From positions 124,001 to 188,000 of the forward strand of contig NZ_KE384518.1 of the NCBI RefSeq assembly GCF_000426305.1: a stretch of 64,000 nt of DNA, written 5' to 3'. Under the pieces are notes generated by a model. It saw nothing but the letters and a program-made list of their open reading frames with translations. It did not search any database and was not told the origin of the DNA. Each line of letters starts with the position of its first letter. Position 1 is the first letter of the stretch. The stretch is from Anaerovorax odorimutans DSM 5092 (GTDB taxonomy: Bacteria > Bacillota > Clostridia > Peptostreptococcales > Anaerovoracaceae). Of this stretch, positions 15,481-25,886 are shown piece after piece. The translations under genes were made by a program, and so were the position numbers.

Positions 15481-17518
15481 CTATCTCAAGCTCCTGCATC
15501 TTTCTTTTTTTACGCTTTTTAAATATAATAATGCCGACTATTGCTATGACAGCTGCAACCAAGCTACCTATAATCCACGGCAAATACTTTTTAAACCCAC
15601 TTTTTTCCTCTTGCGGCGCCTCCATATCTTCATCAAAAGTAGGCATTTCATCCATGACTTCAAAAGAAAAAGGAACAGAATATGTTTGTTTATCTCCGGA
15701 AACATCTTCATAATTAAAGATTATTTCACCCTCAAGAGGACCTCCTTGTCTTGGAATAAAAGAAAAATCATATGTATCGCTTTTACCTGCTTCCATATTA
15801 CCTACATAGTAATTTATGGATTCCTGAGTGTCAAAATCCCCTTTTGCAGTTACTCTTAAATTGTTTAAAACAGTCTTTCCCATATTATAAAATTGTACAG
15901 AAGCAGAAGCAGGCATTCCCATATACAGCTCCGTAGGAGGAACAATATCATCTACCACAAGTCTTGTCTCCTGCATTATTGGAATTGTAATGACATCTTT
16001 AGAAGTAAATTCATTTTCCGATCCATCTTCATAAGTCATATTTACTTCCAAGGATGTGGTTTTTTGCTCTGCATCAGGCTTAACACTTAGCATAATATTA
16101 TTACTTGTATGCCCTTTTTTATCTATACTATCAATAAAGAAAGAATTACTACCGTTTACAGGAACAAAAATTCCATCTTCTGAATTTAAGGTAACCTTAA
16201 TATTTGACAATGTCTTTTTGCTTGTATTATAAAGACCTAAATTCAATCTGAAATTTGTACCTGCCTGAACATAAGACCCTCCGTAGCTATAACGTTCTAC
16301 CATTAACTGTGGAGTCTTGGTATTTCCTCCTATTTTTTTAAGCATAATGCTTGCATATTGTATTACCGCATTTGCATCCGCATCTTCTCCTTTTTGAGGT
16401 TTTGCTGTGATCTTTATGGGGTAACTTTTCTCCTCAGCTGAATCCAGGCTGAAAAAAGTTACAGAATAACTTTTACTGCTTCCTTTCTTTATACTTCTTT
16501 CTGTAAAAATACTTTTGGTTTTATTACTTATACCTTCCGGTGGTTCAACAGAAATTATTATATCCTCAGTATCGAATTTACCATTATTTATAACATCAAA
16601 AGTAAGTTTAAAATCCTCACCGGCTACACTTTGCTGGGGAATATTCATATTTGTAATGTCTAAATCCATCATAGAATAAGCACCGCTGCCGATTACAGGT
16701 ATAAAAAAAGTCCTTTTAAAATCCACATCATTTTCATCTGTATCTTTTCCCTCAATATTAACTACTATAGAATAGTTTTTACTCTCCATTTTTTTATCAG
16801 CAGTAATAGGGAATTTTATAGTTTTCTTATCCCCCGGCATCATATATCCCACAAATTGGTTGGCAAGAGAATTATTGATAGACATACCTTCCGGTAAAGT
16901 TAAGCTGACATCTATATTTTTTACAACACAGTTACCTCTATTAAAAATAGTCACATTTAAATCATTTGTACCACCTGCTGTGATACCTTCTTCATCTTTT
17001 AAGAAATAATCCGCATCCATGGATGCCAAACAATCTCTGTCAGAATGATTACTGGCGCTCTTCTCACTTATTCTAATATCTGCCGAGCAGCTGGCAACTT
17101 CATCACCTGTGCTCTTATCAAATACTTTTATAGGTATATTTTGTAATTTTACATCTGCTGACCTATTTACATCAACATATAATCGAAGAATACCCGAACC
17201 ATTATTGGGATCAATAACAATTGCCTCACTTTTTTCTTCGTCAGTGGAAAATTCACTGCTCAAACCGGCTAAATCCAGTTCGCCATAAACCGTAACATTA
17301 TCTGAAGTATCCGTATTTACTACTGTAATTTGAATCTCTACATCATTGTCTCCCTGCCGTGCCATTGGAATTGCTCCAAGCTGACTTGCGCTTACACTTG
17401 CCGCATACACTTCCTGCGATGTAACTCCTGGGAATATACAAATTCCCAAAATCATTACAATAATAAGAATTACTGCGCCTAATTTCTTCATCATTTTGTA
17501 CATACACTTACTTTTCAT
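15473..17518 (-). CDS. Large secreted, membrane-anchored Ig-fold protein of an ABC operon
   Basis: A 681-residue exported protein. Residues 1-39 are a signal peptide ending near 'SQEVYAA', and a C-terminal hydrophobic segment (about 647-669) followed by KKRKKRK anchors it with the bulk outside. Between them lie about five repeated beta-sandwich modules with recurring 'NxGxxxxxNxxVxLxxPEG' and 'PGDKKTIKFPI' patterns, resembling COG1361/NEW3/CARDB-like adhesion or substrate-binding domains. It lies between the MacB-like ATPase and permease, so it is probably their extracellular partner, perhaps delivering or sensing a substrate at the cell wall. The substrate is unknown. Confidence 0.8.
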   Translation of the reverse strand: MKSKCMYKMMKKLGAVILIIVMILGICIFPGVTSQEVYAASVSASQLGAIPMARQGDNDVEIQITVVNTDTSDNVTVYGELDLAGLSSEFSTDEEKSEAIVIDPNNGSGILRLYVDVNRSADVKLQNIPIKVFDKSTGDEVASCSADIRISEKSASNHSDRDCLASMDADYFLKDEEGITAGGTNDLNVTIFNRGNCVVKNIDVSLTLPEGMSINNSLANQFVGYMMPGDKKTIKFPITADKKMESKNYSIVVNIEGKDTDENDVDFKRTFFIPVIGSGAYSMMDLDITNMNIPQQSVAGEDFKLTFDVINNGKFDTEDIIISVEPPEGISNKTKSIFTERSIKKGSSKSYSVTFFSLDSAEEKSYPIKITAKPQKGEDADANAVIQYASIMLKKIGGNTKTPQLMVERYSYGGSYVQAGTNFRLNLGLYNTSKKTLSNIKVTLNSEDGIFVPVNGSNSFFIDSIDKKGHTSNNIMLSVKPDAEQKTTSLEVNMTYEDGSENEFTSKDVITIPIMQETRLVVDDIVPPTELYMGMPASASVQFYNMGKTVLNNLRVTAKGDFDTQESINYYVGNMEAGKSDTYDFSFIPRQGGPLEGEIIFNYEDVSGDKQTYSVPFSFEVMDEMPTFDEDMEAPQEEKSGFKKYLPWIIGSLVAAVIAIVGIIIFKKRKKRKMQELEIDE

Positions 17519-17629
17519 TTTCCTTTAAATTCCCTTCTTTTCCCTTTTAAATAATATTTTTTATTTTTATGTATAACTTAAAACATAAATTATACAAAAC
17601 CGTTCTATTACACTATGACAAAAATCATA

Positions 17630-18391
17630 TTAACACTCTTCTTTGCACATATCCTTCTTGTTTTGTTCTTTTACATTTAAAATATTTCCGTCTTGAATAG
17701 TAACAACCTTATCAGCGTAATCTGCAATACTCCTGTCATGGGTTACTATTATTAGAGTCTGATTGTTATCCATTACCATATTAACTATTAGTTTCATTAC
17801 TTCTTTAGTCGTATTAGTATCTAAATTACCTGTAGGCTCATCTGCAAAAATAATCTTTGGCTTTCCAACCAAAGCTCTCGCAATTCCAACTCTTTGCTGC
17901 TGACCTCCACTCATCTGGGACGGCTTTCTGTTTTCATATCCTTTTAGTCCAACAGCTTTTAGCATATCTTTTGCCATTTTATTTCTCTTTTTCTTTTCAA
18001 TTCCACCGAAAATAAGAGGTAAGCTGATATTTTCCATGGCAGTTAACATTGTCATCAAATGATATGCCTGAAAGATAAAGCCTATATTTTTCTGCCTAAA
18101 GAGTGTAATCTTTGCTTCATTTAATTTATGTATTGGAATACCGCCAATAAAAATCTCTCCCCTCGTTGGTTTTTCAAGTCCGGCAACCATATTCAAAAAC
18201 GTAGATTTCCCCGAGCCCGAAGTCCCGAGGAAACATACTATTTCGCCTTTATATATGGTAAGGCTAACGTTATCTAGAGCGATGACTTTTTCATCCCCCA
18301 TACGATAAACCTTACGTACATTTTTTACTTCAATTAGTGGTTTTCTGTCAATTTTTGTATCTTGCTTTATGTGATTTTTTAAATCAGACAT
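17630..18391 (-). CDS. MacB/LolD-type ABC transporter ATP-binding protein
   Basis: A 253-residue ATPase with a complete set of ABC motifs: Walker A 'GTSGSGKST' (about residue 53), Q-loop 'FQAYHL', signature 'MSGGQQQRVGIARAL', Walker B 'IIFADEP', D-loop 'GNLDTNT' and the switch 'VTHD'. The sequence is of the MacB/LolD/FtsE group that pairs with FtsX-fold permeases, here the product at 14152-15480. The last 20 residues are a basic, Cys-containing tail (NKKDMCKEEC). It is first in a three-gene operon with the secreted Ig-fold protein and the permease. Confidence 0.92.
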   Translation of the reverse strand: MSDLKNHIKQDTKIDRKPLIEVKNVRKVYRMGDEKVIALDNVSLTIYKGEIVCFLGTSGSGKSTFLNMVAGLEKPTRGEIFIGGIPIHKLNEAKITLFRQKNIGFIFQAYHLMTMLTAMENISLPLIFGGIEKKKRNKMAKDMLKAVGLKGYENRKPSQMSGGQQQRVGIARALVGKPKIIFADEPTGNLDTNTTKEVMKLIVNMVMDNNQTLIIVTHDRSIADYADKVVTIQDGNILNVKEQNKKDMCKEEC

Positions 18392-18669
18392 TATATCTCC
18401 CCCTATTACTTATTCTAATTAATCCCTAAAATTCCCAATTATATTTTAGCACTACTTAAAAGTTTATGCTAGACAAAATTTTACAAATTTCCTTAAATAT
18501 TTTAAAATTCTTTTTATAATTTTAAAGCTAAAAACTAAAGAGACTAATTATAAAATTAAAACTTCTCATTTAAATTGATAATTTAATAATCTATATTTCT
18601 AAATTCCTGATGCATTTTTTCGTTTTTAATATTTTTAATAAATTTTAAATTTAAAAAAGTATAAAAAAA
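18392..18669. other. AT-rich intergenic stretch
   Basis: About 280 bases between the ABC operon start and the tyrS terminator. It should hold the ABC operon promoter on the minus strand. Apart from runs of A and T I see no gene, repeat or convincing structured element. Confidence 0.5.
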
Positions 18670-18701
18670 GATGATTTAGCTTAGTTACATTCTAAATCAT
18701 C
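18670..18701 (-). terminator. Terminator of tyrS operon
   Basis: GATGATTTAG pairs exactly with CTAAATCATC over a 12-base loop. On the minus strand the stem is followed by seven Ts. It lies about 40 bases beyond the tyrS stop. Confidence 0.8.
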
Positions 18702-18739
18702 ATTTTCTTAAAAATATTTTCTTTTATTTCAAAAAATTT

Positions 18740-19969
18740 TTATATTATCTCTACCATATGGAATTTCTTTTTTCCTTTTTTAATAAGCATCTTTCCATCG
18801 TTAAACATATCTTTTGTTATCATCAGTTTCTTATCTGTTATTTTCTGATCTTCAATGGAAAGTCCACCTTGCTCTATAGTTCTGAATCCATCAGAATTAC
18901 TTGATACCAATCCAAGTTCTTTGATTAAAGAAACCACTCCTACGCCTTCTCCTTCAAATTTACTTGCTTCAAATTGTGTTTTAGGAACATCGGTCATATT
19001 TCCGCCGCCTGAGAATAATGCTTTTGAAGCTTCCTGAGCTTTCATCGCTTCTTCTTCTCCATGAACCAAATTTGTAACTTCAAATGCAAGGATTTCCTTA
19101 GCTTTATTAATTTCCGCTCCTTCTAGTGCAGATAGTCTGTTTACTTCCTCCATAGGAAGGAATGTTAACATTCTAAGACAAGTATTTACATCTGCATCTT
19201 CAACATTTCTCCAATATTGATAGAATTCATACGGTGAGGTTTTTACAGGATCAAGCCACAATGCTCCTGCTTGTGTTTTTCCCATTTTCTTGCCTTCACT
19301 TGTAGTAAGAAGTGCAAATGTCATTCCATAGACCTGTGCACCTTCTTCACGACGTACCAAATCAACGCCATGAATAATATTCGACCATTGATCATCTCCG
19401 CCAAATTGCATTTTACAACCATATCTACGATATAATTCCAAAAAGTCATAAGATTGCATAAGCATATAATTAAATTCCAAGAAGGTAAGTCCTACTTCTA
19501 ATCTTTGTTTAAAACATTCTGCTGTCAACATTCTGTTTACAGAGAAATGCTTACCAATATCACGAATAAAATCAATATAATTTAAATCCATAAGCCAGTC
19601 AGCATTATTTACTGCAATTGCTTTATCATCTTCAAAATTAATAAACTTACCAAAAGTTTTTTTAAAATTGTTGCAGTTTTGAATAACATCTTCCTTTGTC
19701 AGAACCTTTCTCATGTCAGTTCTTCCGGAAGGGTCTCCAACCATGCCCGTACCGCCACCTACTAAAACAATAGGCGTATGTCCGTATTTCTGCATATGCA
19801 TCATAATAATGATCTGCATAAAGTGACCTACATGCAAGCTGTCTGCTGTGGGGTCAAAACCAATATAAAATTTAATTTTTTCTTTACCAAGAAGTTCTCT
19901 TATTTCTTCCTCATGTGTTGTCTGCTTTATAAATCCTCTTTCTTTGAGGACATCAAATACATTTTCCAT
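18740..19969 (-). CDS. tyrS: Tyrosyl-tRNA synthetase
   Basis: A 409-residue class I aminoacyl-tRNA synthetase charging tRNA-Tyr. The HIGH-type motif is 'DSLHVGHF' (about residue 45) and the KMSKS-type motif is 'KKMGKT' (about 229). Tyrosine-site signatures '[15 protein letters not shown]', '[29 protein letters not shown]' are present in order, and a C-terminal S4-like RNA-binding domain ('[15 protein letters not shown]') closes the protein. It is last in the apparent prfA-ywlC-rpiB-upp-tyrS operon, 11 bases after upp. No tyrosine T-box leader is visible, as expected for an internal gene. Confidence 0.97.
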   Translation of the reverse strand: MENVFDVLKERGFIKQTTHEEEIRELLGKEKIKFYIGFDPTADSLHVGHFMQIIIMMHMQKYGHTPIVLVGGGTGMVGDPSGRTDMRKVLTKEDVIQNCNNFKKTFGKFINFEDDKAIAVNNADWLMDLNYIDFIRDIGKHFSVNRMLTAECFKQRLEVGLTFLEFNYMLMQSYDFLELYRRYGCKMQFGGDDQWSNIIHGVDLVRREEGAQVYGMTFALLTTSEGKKMGKTQAGALWLDPVKTSPYEFYQYWRNVEDADVNTCLRMLTFLPMEEVNRLSALEGAEINKAKEILAFEVTNLVHGEEEAMKAQEASKALFSGGGNMTDVPKTQFEASKFEGEGVGVVSLIKELGLVSSNSDGFRTIEQGGLSIEDQKITDKKLMITKDMFNDGKMLIKKGKKKFHMVEII

Positions 19970-19980
19970 TTATTTACCTC

Positions 19981-20610
19981 TTATTTTGTTCCGTATAATC
20001 TGTCTCCTGCATCTCCCAAACCTGGCACAATATAAGCATGTTCATTAAGATGGCTATCCTTTGATGCAATAAAGATATCCACATCTGGATGAGATTTTTG
20101 AAGTACTTCAATTCCCTCCGGTGCAGCAATAAGGCACATAAAATGAATATTCTTGCCTCCTCTTGCTTTAATAAAATCAATTGCAGCTGACGCGGAACCA
20201 CCTGTTGCCAGCATTGGATCAACTACAATAACCTGTCTATTTTCAATATCTGAAGGTAATTTACAATAATATTCAACCGGCTGATGAGACTCTGGATCTC
20301 TGTATAATCCAACATGTCCTACTTTAGCATTAGGAATCAATGCCAACATACCGTCTACCATACCAAGTCCGGCTCTTAAAATGGGAACTATAGCAAGATC
20401 TTCGCCTTTTAACATTTTAACCTTAGTCTTACATACTGGTGTTTCAATATCCACATCTTCCAAAGGAAGATTCCTCGTTACTTCATATGCCATTAACATG
20501 GATATTTCCTTTACAAGATCTCTGAAATCCTTAACACTGGTGTCAACTTTTCTTATCATTGCTGTCTTATGTTGAATTAGCGGATGATCGAATACATATA
20601 CTTTTCCCAT
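19981..20610 (-). CDS. upp: Uracil phosphoribosyltransferase
   Basis: A 209-residue pyrimidine salvage enzyme that makes UMP from uracil and PRPP. It begins [15 protein letters not shown] and contains '[14 protein letters not shown]', '[19 protein letters not shown]' and the PRPP loop '[12 protein letters not shown]', plus the uracil-binding '[15 protein letters not shown]' at the C terminus. ATG 20610 is preceded by GGAGG at 10 bases; the in-frame upstream start at 20640 lacks a site. It lies between rpiB and tyrS in the same operon. Confidence 0.97.
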   Translation of the reverse strand: MGKVYVFDHPLIQHKTAMIRKVDTSVKDFRDLVKEISMLMAYEVTRNLPLEDVDIETPVCKTKVKMLKGEDLAIVPILRAGLGMVDGMLALIPNAKVGHVGLYRDPESHQPVEYYCKLPSDIENRQVIVVDPMLATGGSASAAIDFIKARGGKNIHFMCLIAAPEGIEVLQKSHPDVDIFIASKDSHLNEHAYIVPGLGDAGDRLYGTK

Positions 20611-20683
20611 AATTTTAATACCTCCATTTACTTCTCTCATATTATCTTATTTTAAATACAACAAATATTATTTTATCTTATTT

Positions 20684-21115
20684 TTACATTTCATTGAGCA
20701 TATCTACTCTTCTTTGGTGCCTTCCACCTTCAAATTCAGTATCAAGCCAAGCCTTTGTTATTTCAAGGGCTTCCTGCTTTGATAGAATTCTACCTCCCAT
20801 AGCAAGAATATTTGAATCGTTATGCTTTCTCGTCATTTCTGCCATATGAGTATTAGTGCAAAGGGCACATCTTATACCTTTTACTTTGTTCGCTGCAATG
20901 GAAATTCCAATGCCTGTACCACAGCATACGATTCCCTTTTCAGCCTGACCTGAAGAAACTGCATCACCACAAGCTTTTCCAAAAGAAGGGTAATCTACAG
21001 ATTCTGTAGAGTTTGTACCTAAATCCAGTATTTCATAATTCCTGCTTTCCAGGTATTTTTTAATTTCCTCTTTTAATTCAAAGCCGCCGTGATCACTTGC
21101 CAAAGCAATTTTCAT
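20684..21115 (-). CDS. rpiB: Ribose-5-phosphate isomerase B
   Basis: A 143-residue RpiB/LacAB-family enzyme interconverting ribose 5-phosphate and ribulose 5-phosphate in the pentose phosphate pathway. The N terminus 'MKIALASDHGGFELKEEI' and the active-site segment 'GIVCCGTGIGISIAANKVKGIRCALC', with its catalytic cysteine, are intact, as is 'HNDSNILAMGGRILS'. It sits 11 bases after ywlC and about 70 before upp. Confidence 0.96.
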   Translation of the reverse strand: MKIALASDHGGFELKEEIKKYLESRNYEILDLGTNSTESVDYPSFGKACGDAVSSGQAEKGIVCCGTGIGISIAANKVKGIRCALCTNTHMAEMTRKHNDSNILAMGGRILSKQEALEITKAWLDTEFEGGRHQRRVDMLNEM

Positions 21116-21126
21116 TTTAATTCCTC

Positions 21127-22212
21127 CTAAACCCTTGCAATATTGTATCCTGCCGATTTCAACATTCTATTCATAACTGCAAATCCTACTTCATTTTGAT
21201 CGCTTAAAGCTCCTGCTAAAATTAAATCAACATTTTCATCATCCAGCTGTCTTAATCTTGCAAAGAATTCATGTGCAGCTACAACAAAATCTTTTTCTTC
21301 AAAAAGTATGACTCCAACCTTAAGGCCAATTCTTTCATTCAGAGCTTTTAATCTTTCAATTTCCTTTTTAACATTACCTCTTTCACCTTCAATAACAGTC
21401 ATCTGAGCTTTAGGTGCATAATGAGTATATTTCATGCCCGGTGCCTTTGCCGGTTCGGACTCATCTCTTGGTCTGTTTAAGATTAAAGCAGGGTCCATTT
21501 GAACTTTACCGCCAATTACCGCTTGTATATCTTCGGAAGTTATTATCCCGGGTCTTAATATAGTAGGTGTATCTACTGTTAAATCCAGTACCGTGGATTC
21601 TATACCTACCCTGCAGTCCCCTCCAACAAGTACAGCATCAATTTTACCATCTAAATCTGCTATTACATGGCTTGCTTTTGTTGGACTTGGTCTTCCTGAA
21701 ATATTTGCACTTGGTGCTGCAATTGGATATCCTGATTTTCTGATAAGCTCAAGAGCAATTGGATCATCAGGCATCCTAACAGCCACAGTGTCTAGTCCTC
21801 CTGTAGTAACATTAGGAACATTATCTTTCTTTTTTAAAACCAACGTTAATGGTCCCGGCCAGAAACTATCTACCAATTTAATAATTTTGGATGAAAGCAT
21901 TGGAGTAAGCTGTCCTATATCACTTGCTCTTGCTATATGAACAATCATAGGATTATCACTAGGTCTTCCTTTAGCTGAATATACCTTTCCTACTGCTTTT
22001 TCATCTAATGCATTTGCACCAAGACCATAAACAGTCTCTGTAGGAAAAGCCACCAAGCCTCCATTTTTAATAATTTCAGCTGCTTCATCAACTTTTTCAA
22101 GTGAAGCATCGATTTTAGCCTGAGCTATGTCATCACTTTTTTCCATAGCGGCTTTTAAATTTTCTTTATTTAAATCTTGTACCTCTAATATTTTAGTTTC
22201 CATTTTATTCAC
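21127..22212 (-). CDS. ywlC: Threonylcarbamoyladenylate synthase (Sua5/YwlC)
   Basis: A 361-residue two-domain Sua5-type enzyme making threonylcarbamoyl-AMP for the universal t6A37 tRNA modification. The YrdC domain spans about residues 45-230: 'GGLVAFPTETVYGLGANA', 'KGRPSDNPMIVHI', 'VAVRMPDDPIALELI' and 'SANISGRPSPTKASHV'. A Sua5-specific C-terminal domain follows a 'PGMKYTHYAPKAQM' linker. About 30 extra residues before the core are charged and helical; the ATG could be at residue 1 or 4. It follows prfA by 10 bases. Confidence 0.95.
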   Translation of the reverse strand: MNKMETKILEVQDLNKENLKAAMEKSDDIAQAKIDASLEKVDEAAEIIKNGGLVAFPTETVYGLGANALDEKAVGKVYSAKGRPSDNPMIVHIARASDIGQLTPMLSSKIIKLVDSFWPGPLTLVLKKKDNVPNVTTGGLDTVAVRMPDDPIALELIRKSGYPIAAPSANISGRPSPTKASHVIADLDGKIDAVLVGGDCRVGIESTVLDLTVDTPTILRPGIITSEDIQAVIGGKVQMDPALILNRPRDESEPAKAPGMKYTHYAPKAQMTVIEGERGNVKKEIERLKALNERIGLKVGVILFEEKDFVVAAHEFFARLRQLDDENVDLILAGALSDQNEVGFAVMNRMLKSAGYNIARV

Positions 22213-22222
22213 CTTGTGCTTC

Positions 22223-23290
22223 TTAAAAATTTTTCATTTTTTCAGCTTGATCAGATGTGATTAATGCATCAATAATTTCATCTAAATCACCATCAAGAAA
22301 ATAATCCAGTTTATATAATGTCAACCCTATTCTATGATCAGAGACCCTTCCCTGAGGGAAGTTATAAGTTCTGATTCTTTCACTTCTGTCTCCGCTTCCA
22401 ACTTGACTTTTTCTTTCAGCTGAAATTTCTTTATTTTGTTCCTGAATTTTTGCATCATAAAGTCTTGATCTAAGTACTTTAAATGCTTTTTCTTTATTTT
22501 TGAGCTGAGATTTTTCATCCTGACAAGTTACTACTAATCCAGTTGGCATATGAGTAAGTCTTACCGCTGAATCTGTGGTATTTACACATTGTCCTCCATT
22601 ACCTGATGCACGATAAACATCTACTCTTACATCATTGGGATTTAAATCAACTTCTACGTCATCTATTTCGGGAAGTACAGCTACAGTAGCAGCAGAAGTA
22701 TGAATCCTTCCGCTTGATTCTGTTTCAGGTACACGTTGTACTCTGTGTACGCCACTCTCATACTTTAATCTGGAATATGCACCATGCCCCTTTATCAAAA
22801 TAACAGCTTCTTTTATTCCCCCTATGCCCGTATCGTTTACTTCCATCATTTCTGTTTTCCATCCACGTCTTTCAGCATATCTCATATACATTCTAAGAAG
22901 ATCACTTCCAAATAATCCGGCCTCTTCTCCTCCGGTTCCTGCTCTAACTTCAAGAATTACATTTTTATCATCATTGGGATCTTTTGGAAGCAATAATATC
23001 TTGAGTTCATTTCCTAAGGTCTCGATTTTCTCTTCTAATTCCGACAGCTCTGCTTTAGCCATTTCCTTAAGTTCATCATCAAGTCCACCCTCATCAAGCA
23101 TTTCTTTAGTATCGCCAATTTCCCCTTTAGTTTTTTTATATTCTTTATATTTATTTACTATAGGTTCCATTGCTGCCATTTCTTTAACATGCTTCTGCCA
23201 AACAGCCTGATTGTTTATTACATCAGGATCAGAAACTTTAATTGATAATTCATCATATTTTTCTTGTATGAAATCTAACTTATCGTACAT
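22223..23290 (-). CDS. prfA: Peptide chain release factor 1
   Basis: A 355-residue RF1 that reads UAA and UAG stop codons. The peptidyl-tRNA hydrolysis motif GGQ is in '[18 protein letters not shown]' (about residue 230). The anticodon-like tripeptide is PET in '[14 protein letters not shown]', the common Firmicutes version of the E. coli PAT. It is the first gene of a run continuing into ywlC, rpiB, upp and tyrS. The usual neighbour prmC is separated from it here by rpmE and lies upstream on the same strand. Confidence 0.97.
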   Translation of the reverse strand: MYDKLDFIQEKYDELSIKVSDPDVINNQAVWQKHVKEMAAMEPIVNKYKEYKKTKGEIGDTKEMLDEGGLDDELKEMAKAELSELEEKIETLGNELKILLLPKDPNDDKNVILEVRAGTGGEEAGLFGSDLLRMYMRYAERRGWKTEMMEVNDTGIGGIKEAVILIKGHGAYSRLKYESGVHRVQRVPETESSGRIHTSAATVAVLPEIDDVEVDLNPNDVRVDVYRASGNGGQCVNTTDSAVRLTHMPTGLVVTCQDEKSQLKNKEKAFKVLRSRLYDAKIQEQNKEISAERKSQVGSGDRSERIRTYNFPQGRVSDHRIGLTLYKLDYFLDGDLDEIIDALITSDQAEKMKNF

Positions 23291-23376
23291 ATATTCTCAT
23301 TTCTCCTAATTCGTGTTCCATTTTTATTTAAAATATGGACAACCTTATTATTATCATTCCTAAATTTATCCCAAAT

Positions 23377-23385
23377 ATTATACCA
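23377..23385 (-). promoter_or_regulatory. Possible extended -10 promoter of prfA
   Basis: On the minus strand TGGTATAAT gives an extended -10 element (TG-N-TATAAT) about 90 bases before prfA. No good -35 box accompanies it. Confidence 0.4.
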
Positions 23386-23473
23386 CACTATGAATAATTA
23401 ATTTATATTTTAATAATAATTTATTGCAGTTCACAGTTTTTCATGTTGGATTATACCATAATTTCAACCTAAA

Positions 23474-23503
23474 AAAAACTGGAAATATTAATTTCCAGTT
23501 TTT
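23474..23503 (-). terminator. Terminator of rpmE
   Basis: AAAAACTGGAAAT pairs exactly with its complement over a 4-base ATTA loop, flanked by T runs, 6 bases after the rpmE stop on the minus strand. Confidence 0.85.
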
Positions 23504-23509
23504 AAGCCG

Positions 23510-23710
23510 CTATTCCATATTGAACTTTTTCTTAAATTTCTCAACTCTGCCACCACGGTTAATAAATTTTTGCTGTCCTGTAAAGAACGGATGACAAGCA
23601 GAACAAACGTCTAATTTAAGTTCTTCTTTTGTTGATTTAGTAACAAATGTGTTTCCACATGCACAAGTTACTTTACACTCTTTGTAATCTGGGTGTATAC
23701 CTTGTTTCAT
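23510..23710 (-). CDS. rpmE: 50S ribosomal protein L31 (zinc-binding form)
   Basis: A 66-residue L31, beginning [20 protein letters not shown]. The cysteines in 'CKVTCACG' and 'DVCSACHPF' form the zinc site of the C+ type, so this is the zinc-replete paralogue. It is part of the large subunit at the inter-subunit bridge. I place the start at ATG 23710 because AGAGGTG ends 6 bases earlier; the GTG at 23719 is inside the ribosome site. Confidence 0.97.
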   Translation of the reverse strand: MKQGIHPDYKECKVTCACGNTFVTKSTKEELKLDVCSACHPFFTGQQKFINRGGRVEKFKKKFNME

Positions 23711-23815
23711 TATTTTCACCTCTTTCTTGCTTGTATAATTTGCATTTCACAAATTAGCTGCACAATATGATTAGTATATATATAAATATTTTACTTTCCG
23801 AATCACAGCTCTTTC

Positions 23816-23844
23816 ATGTTATCATAATTACACTGATTTATCAA
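23816..23844 (-). promoter_or_regulatory. Possible promoter of rpmE
   Basis: TTGATA and TAACAT on the minus strand are separated by 17 bases, about 105 bases before the rpmE start and beyond the prmC stop. Confidence 0.45.
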
Positions 23845-23934
23845 GTATTTTTTAATATTTAACATTTTTAAATATTGAATATTAAATGTCCTTTTAAAAA
23901 AATTTATAATGTACATTTTAGTATTTAAGTATAA

Positions 23935-24810
23935 TCAAATATGGCACTTTATAACTCTGTCCAGTCCCGATAAATCCTTTATTATACAAGCATCCTTAAG
24001 CTTGCCGCCATCTGATATCAGCTGTAAAATGTTAGCTCCTTGATCGTGACCGATTTCCAAATAGAGCTTTCCCTCTTTTTTCAAATAATCAGGCGCATGT
24101 TCGATTATCCTTTTATAAAATTTTAATCCATCGTCTCCGCCATCTAAGGCTATAATGGGCTCATGTTCTTTAATCTCTCGCTGTAAAATTGGTATTAGAT
24201 GAGTTGCTATGTATGGGGGATTTGAGATGATTATATTAAATTTTTGGCCGAAAACTCCTGATTTTATGTTATCAAATAAATCACTTTGGATAAATTTAAC
24301 CTTTTTGCTCACTCTCATATTTTTGCCATTTTCTCTGGCTACGTTTAAAGCTTCCTCACTGATATCTGTAGCTACAATTTTTGAATTCGCAAAAAATCTG
24401 CTTAAACTTATTCCTATTGCACCACTGCCACAGCATAAATCTAATATATCGTTATGCTTTTTTATTTTATCACTCTCTTTTATATCTTTTATAACTTCCT
24501 CTACCAAAGTTTCCGTATCTTGTCTCGGTATTAAAACATTTTCATTCACTTTAAATGTAATACCCATAAATTCTTGCTGCCCAGTAATATACTGTACAGG
24601 TTTTCCGCCGGCTCGAAGATCTATTAAATTAAAATATTCCTCACAACTGCGTTCATCCAATAATTTAGAACGCCTTAAAAATAATTGTGTTTTATCTATA
24701 GAAAGCATATAGCAAAAGAGCATTTCTGCATCTAATTTAGGATCCATACAATGGCTATCCTGAAGTCTTCGTTCTGCTATTTGTAATATTTCTTTTACTA
24801 ATAAACTCAT
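23935..24810 (-). CDS. prmC: Release factor glutamine methyltransferase PrmC
   Basis: A 291-residue HemK-family enzyme that methylates the glutamine of the GGQ motif in release factors. An N-terminal helical domain (about residues 1-85) is followed by the SAM-binding Rossmann fold: 'ILDLCCGSGAIGISL' (about 121-135), 'VATDISEEALNVA', and the catalytic 'IISNPPYIA' (about 196-204). Also typical is 'FMGITFKVNENVLIPRQDTETL'. It starts 21 bases after the DUF1385 gene and its substrate gene prfA lies just downstream. Confidence 0.95.
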   Translation of the reverse strand: MSLLVKEILQIAERRLQDSHCMDPKLDAEMLFCYMLSIDKTQLFLRRSKLLDERSCEEYFNLIDLRAGGKPVQYITGQQEFMGITFKVNENVLIPRQDTETLVEEVIKDIKESDKIKKHNDILDLCCGSGAIGISLSRFFANSKIVATDISEEALNVARENGKNMRVSKKVKFIQSDLFDNIKSGVFGQKFNIIISNPPYIATHLIPILQREIKEHEPIIALDGGDDGLKFYKRIIEHAPDYLKKEGKLYLEIGHDQGANILQLISDGGKLKDACIIKDLSGLDRVIKCHI

Positions 24811-24831
24811 GGTCTGCTCCTTGAAATATTT

Positions 24832-25851
24832 CTATTCTGATTCTTTATTGCTTAGTTCATCTAATACTATTAAATTACCCTCTAAATCACAAGTTCCCTC
24901 ATATGTAGGTGTATCTTTTGGAACCATTACTGCTTTCATAGCGGCTATGGCAACCTCAAGCTGTCTATCATCAGGCTGATTTGTAGTAAGTTTTTGAAGT
25001 GTTAAACCCGGCAGGCTTAATATTTTTACTAACATGGAATCGCTTTTTCCTGCCCATCTCAAAAGTTCATAAGAAAGTCCTGCAATAATGGGTATAAGAA
25101 GCAGTCTTGATAATATTCTAATTAAAAGATTTGGCCATCCAAGAAGTGAAAACAATAATAAACTTATTACCATAACAAACATAAGAAAACTTGTACCGCA
25201 TCTTGGGTGCAAAGTCTCAAACTGCTGGCAGTTTTTTGGTATAAGCTCTAAATTATTTTCAAAACAATGAATACACTTATGCTCGGCTCCATGATATTCA
25301 AATACAGTTTTAATATCTTTCATTTTAGAAATTACTGCAATATATAAAACAAACATGACAATTCTAAGTACACCTTCAATAAGATTAAGGGCAATTTCAT
25401 TAGGTACGATACTGCCAAACAAATTAACAACTGCTGTGGGTGCAATAATAAAAATTCCCACCGTAAACAATACAGCAAGAAAAACAGAAAAATACAGCAT
25501 TATATTTAAAGAAGTTTTTTCTCCAAACTTATTTTCCATCCACAGGGTCAACTTATCTTTTTCGTATGTTTCGTCAGAGTCTCCTTCTTCTAACACTTCA
25601 GCAGAATACAGAAGAGTTCTTGTCCCAGTTACCAAAGCATCTACAAATACAAAAACTCCTCGCAGAACAGGTATCTTACGAATCCAATTCGGCTTTTTTA
25701 AAAGCTCAGTTTTAATATGAAGGTCTGAATTGGGCTTACGAACTACCACCGCAGTTCTGTCTTCACCCTTCATCATAATACCCTCTAATACTGCTTGTCC
25801 TCCTATTTTTGTAGGAGAAGCGTTTTTAATAAATATCTTATTTAAATCCAT
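24832..25851 (-). CDS. DUF1385 membrane protein (YqhQ-like)
   Basis: A 339-residue protein of the DUF1385 family. The diagnostic start is 'KIGGQAVLEGIMMKGEDRTAVVVRKP' (about residues 16-41). Four hydrophobic segments (about 115-140, 150-175, 215-235, 240-262) follow, with 'YHGAEHKCIHCFE' and 'FETLHPRCGTSFL' between them, whose conserved His and Cys residues suggest a metal site. Its biochemical function is not established to my knowledge. The neighbourhood rho-DUF1385-prmC(-prfA) is a conserved one in clostridia. Confidence 0.93.
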   Translation of the reverse strand: MDLNKIFIKNASPTKIGGQAVLEGIMMKGEDRTAVVVRKPNSDLHIKTELLKKPNWIRKIPVLRGVFVFVDALVTGTRTLLYSAEVLEEGDSDETYEKDKLTLWMENKFGEKTSLNIMLYFSVFLAVLFTVGIFIIAPTAVVNLFGSIVPNEIALNLIEGVLRIVMFVLYIAVISKMKDIKTVFEYHGAEHKCIHCFENNLELIPKNCQQFETLHPRCGTSFLMFVMVISLLLFSLLGWPNLLIRILSRLLLIPIIAGLSYELLRWAGKSDSMLVKILSLPGLTLQKLTTNQPDDRQLEVAIAAMKAVMVPKDTPTYEGTCDLEGNLIVLDELSNKESE

Positions 25852-25886
25852 TTCATCCCTTTCAAACTTAACGTTTATTCCCTTTA

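Noticed and set aside
18392-18669. Possible small RNA in the AT-rich gap
   Set aside because: No promoter-terminator pair or stable stem was visible apart from the tyrS terminator.
19970-20000. Tyrosine T-box leader before tyrS
   Set aside because: Only 11 bases separate tyrS from upp, so no leader can fit.
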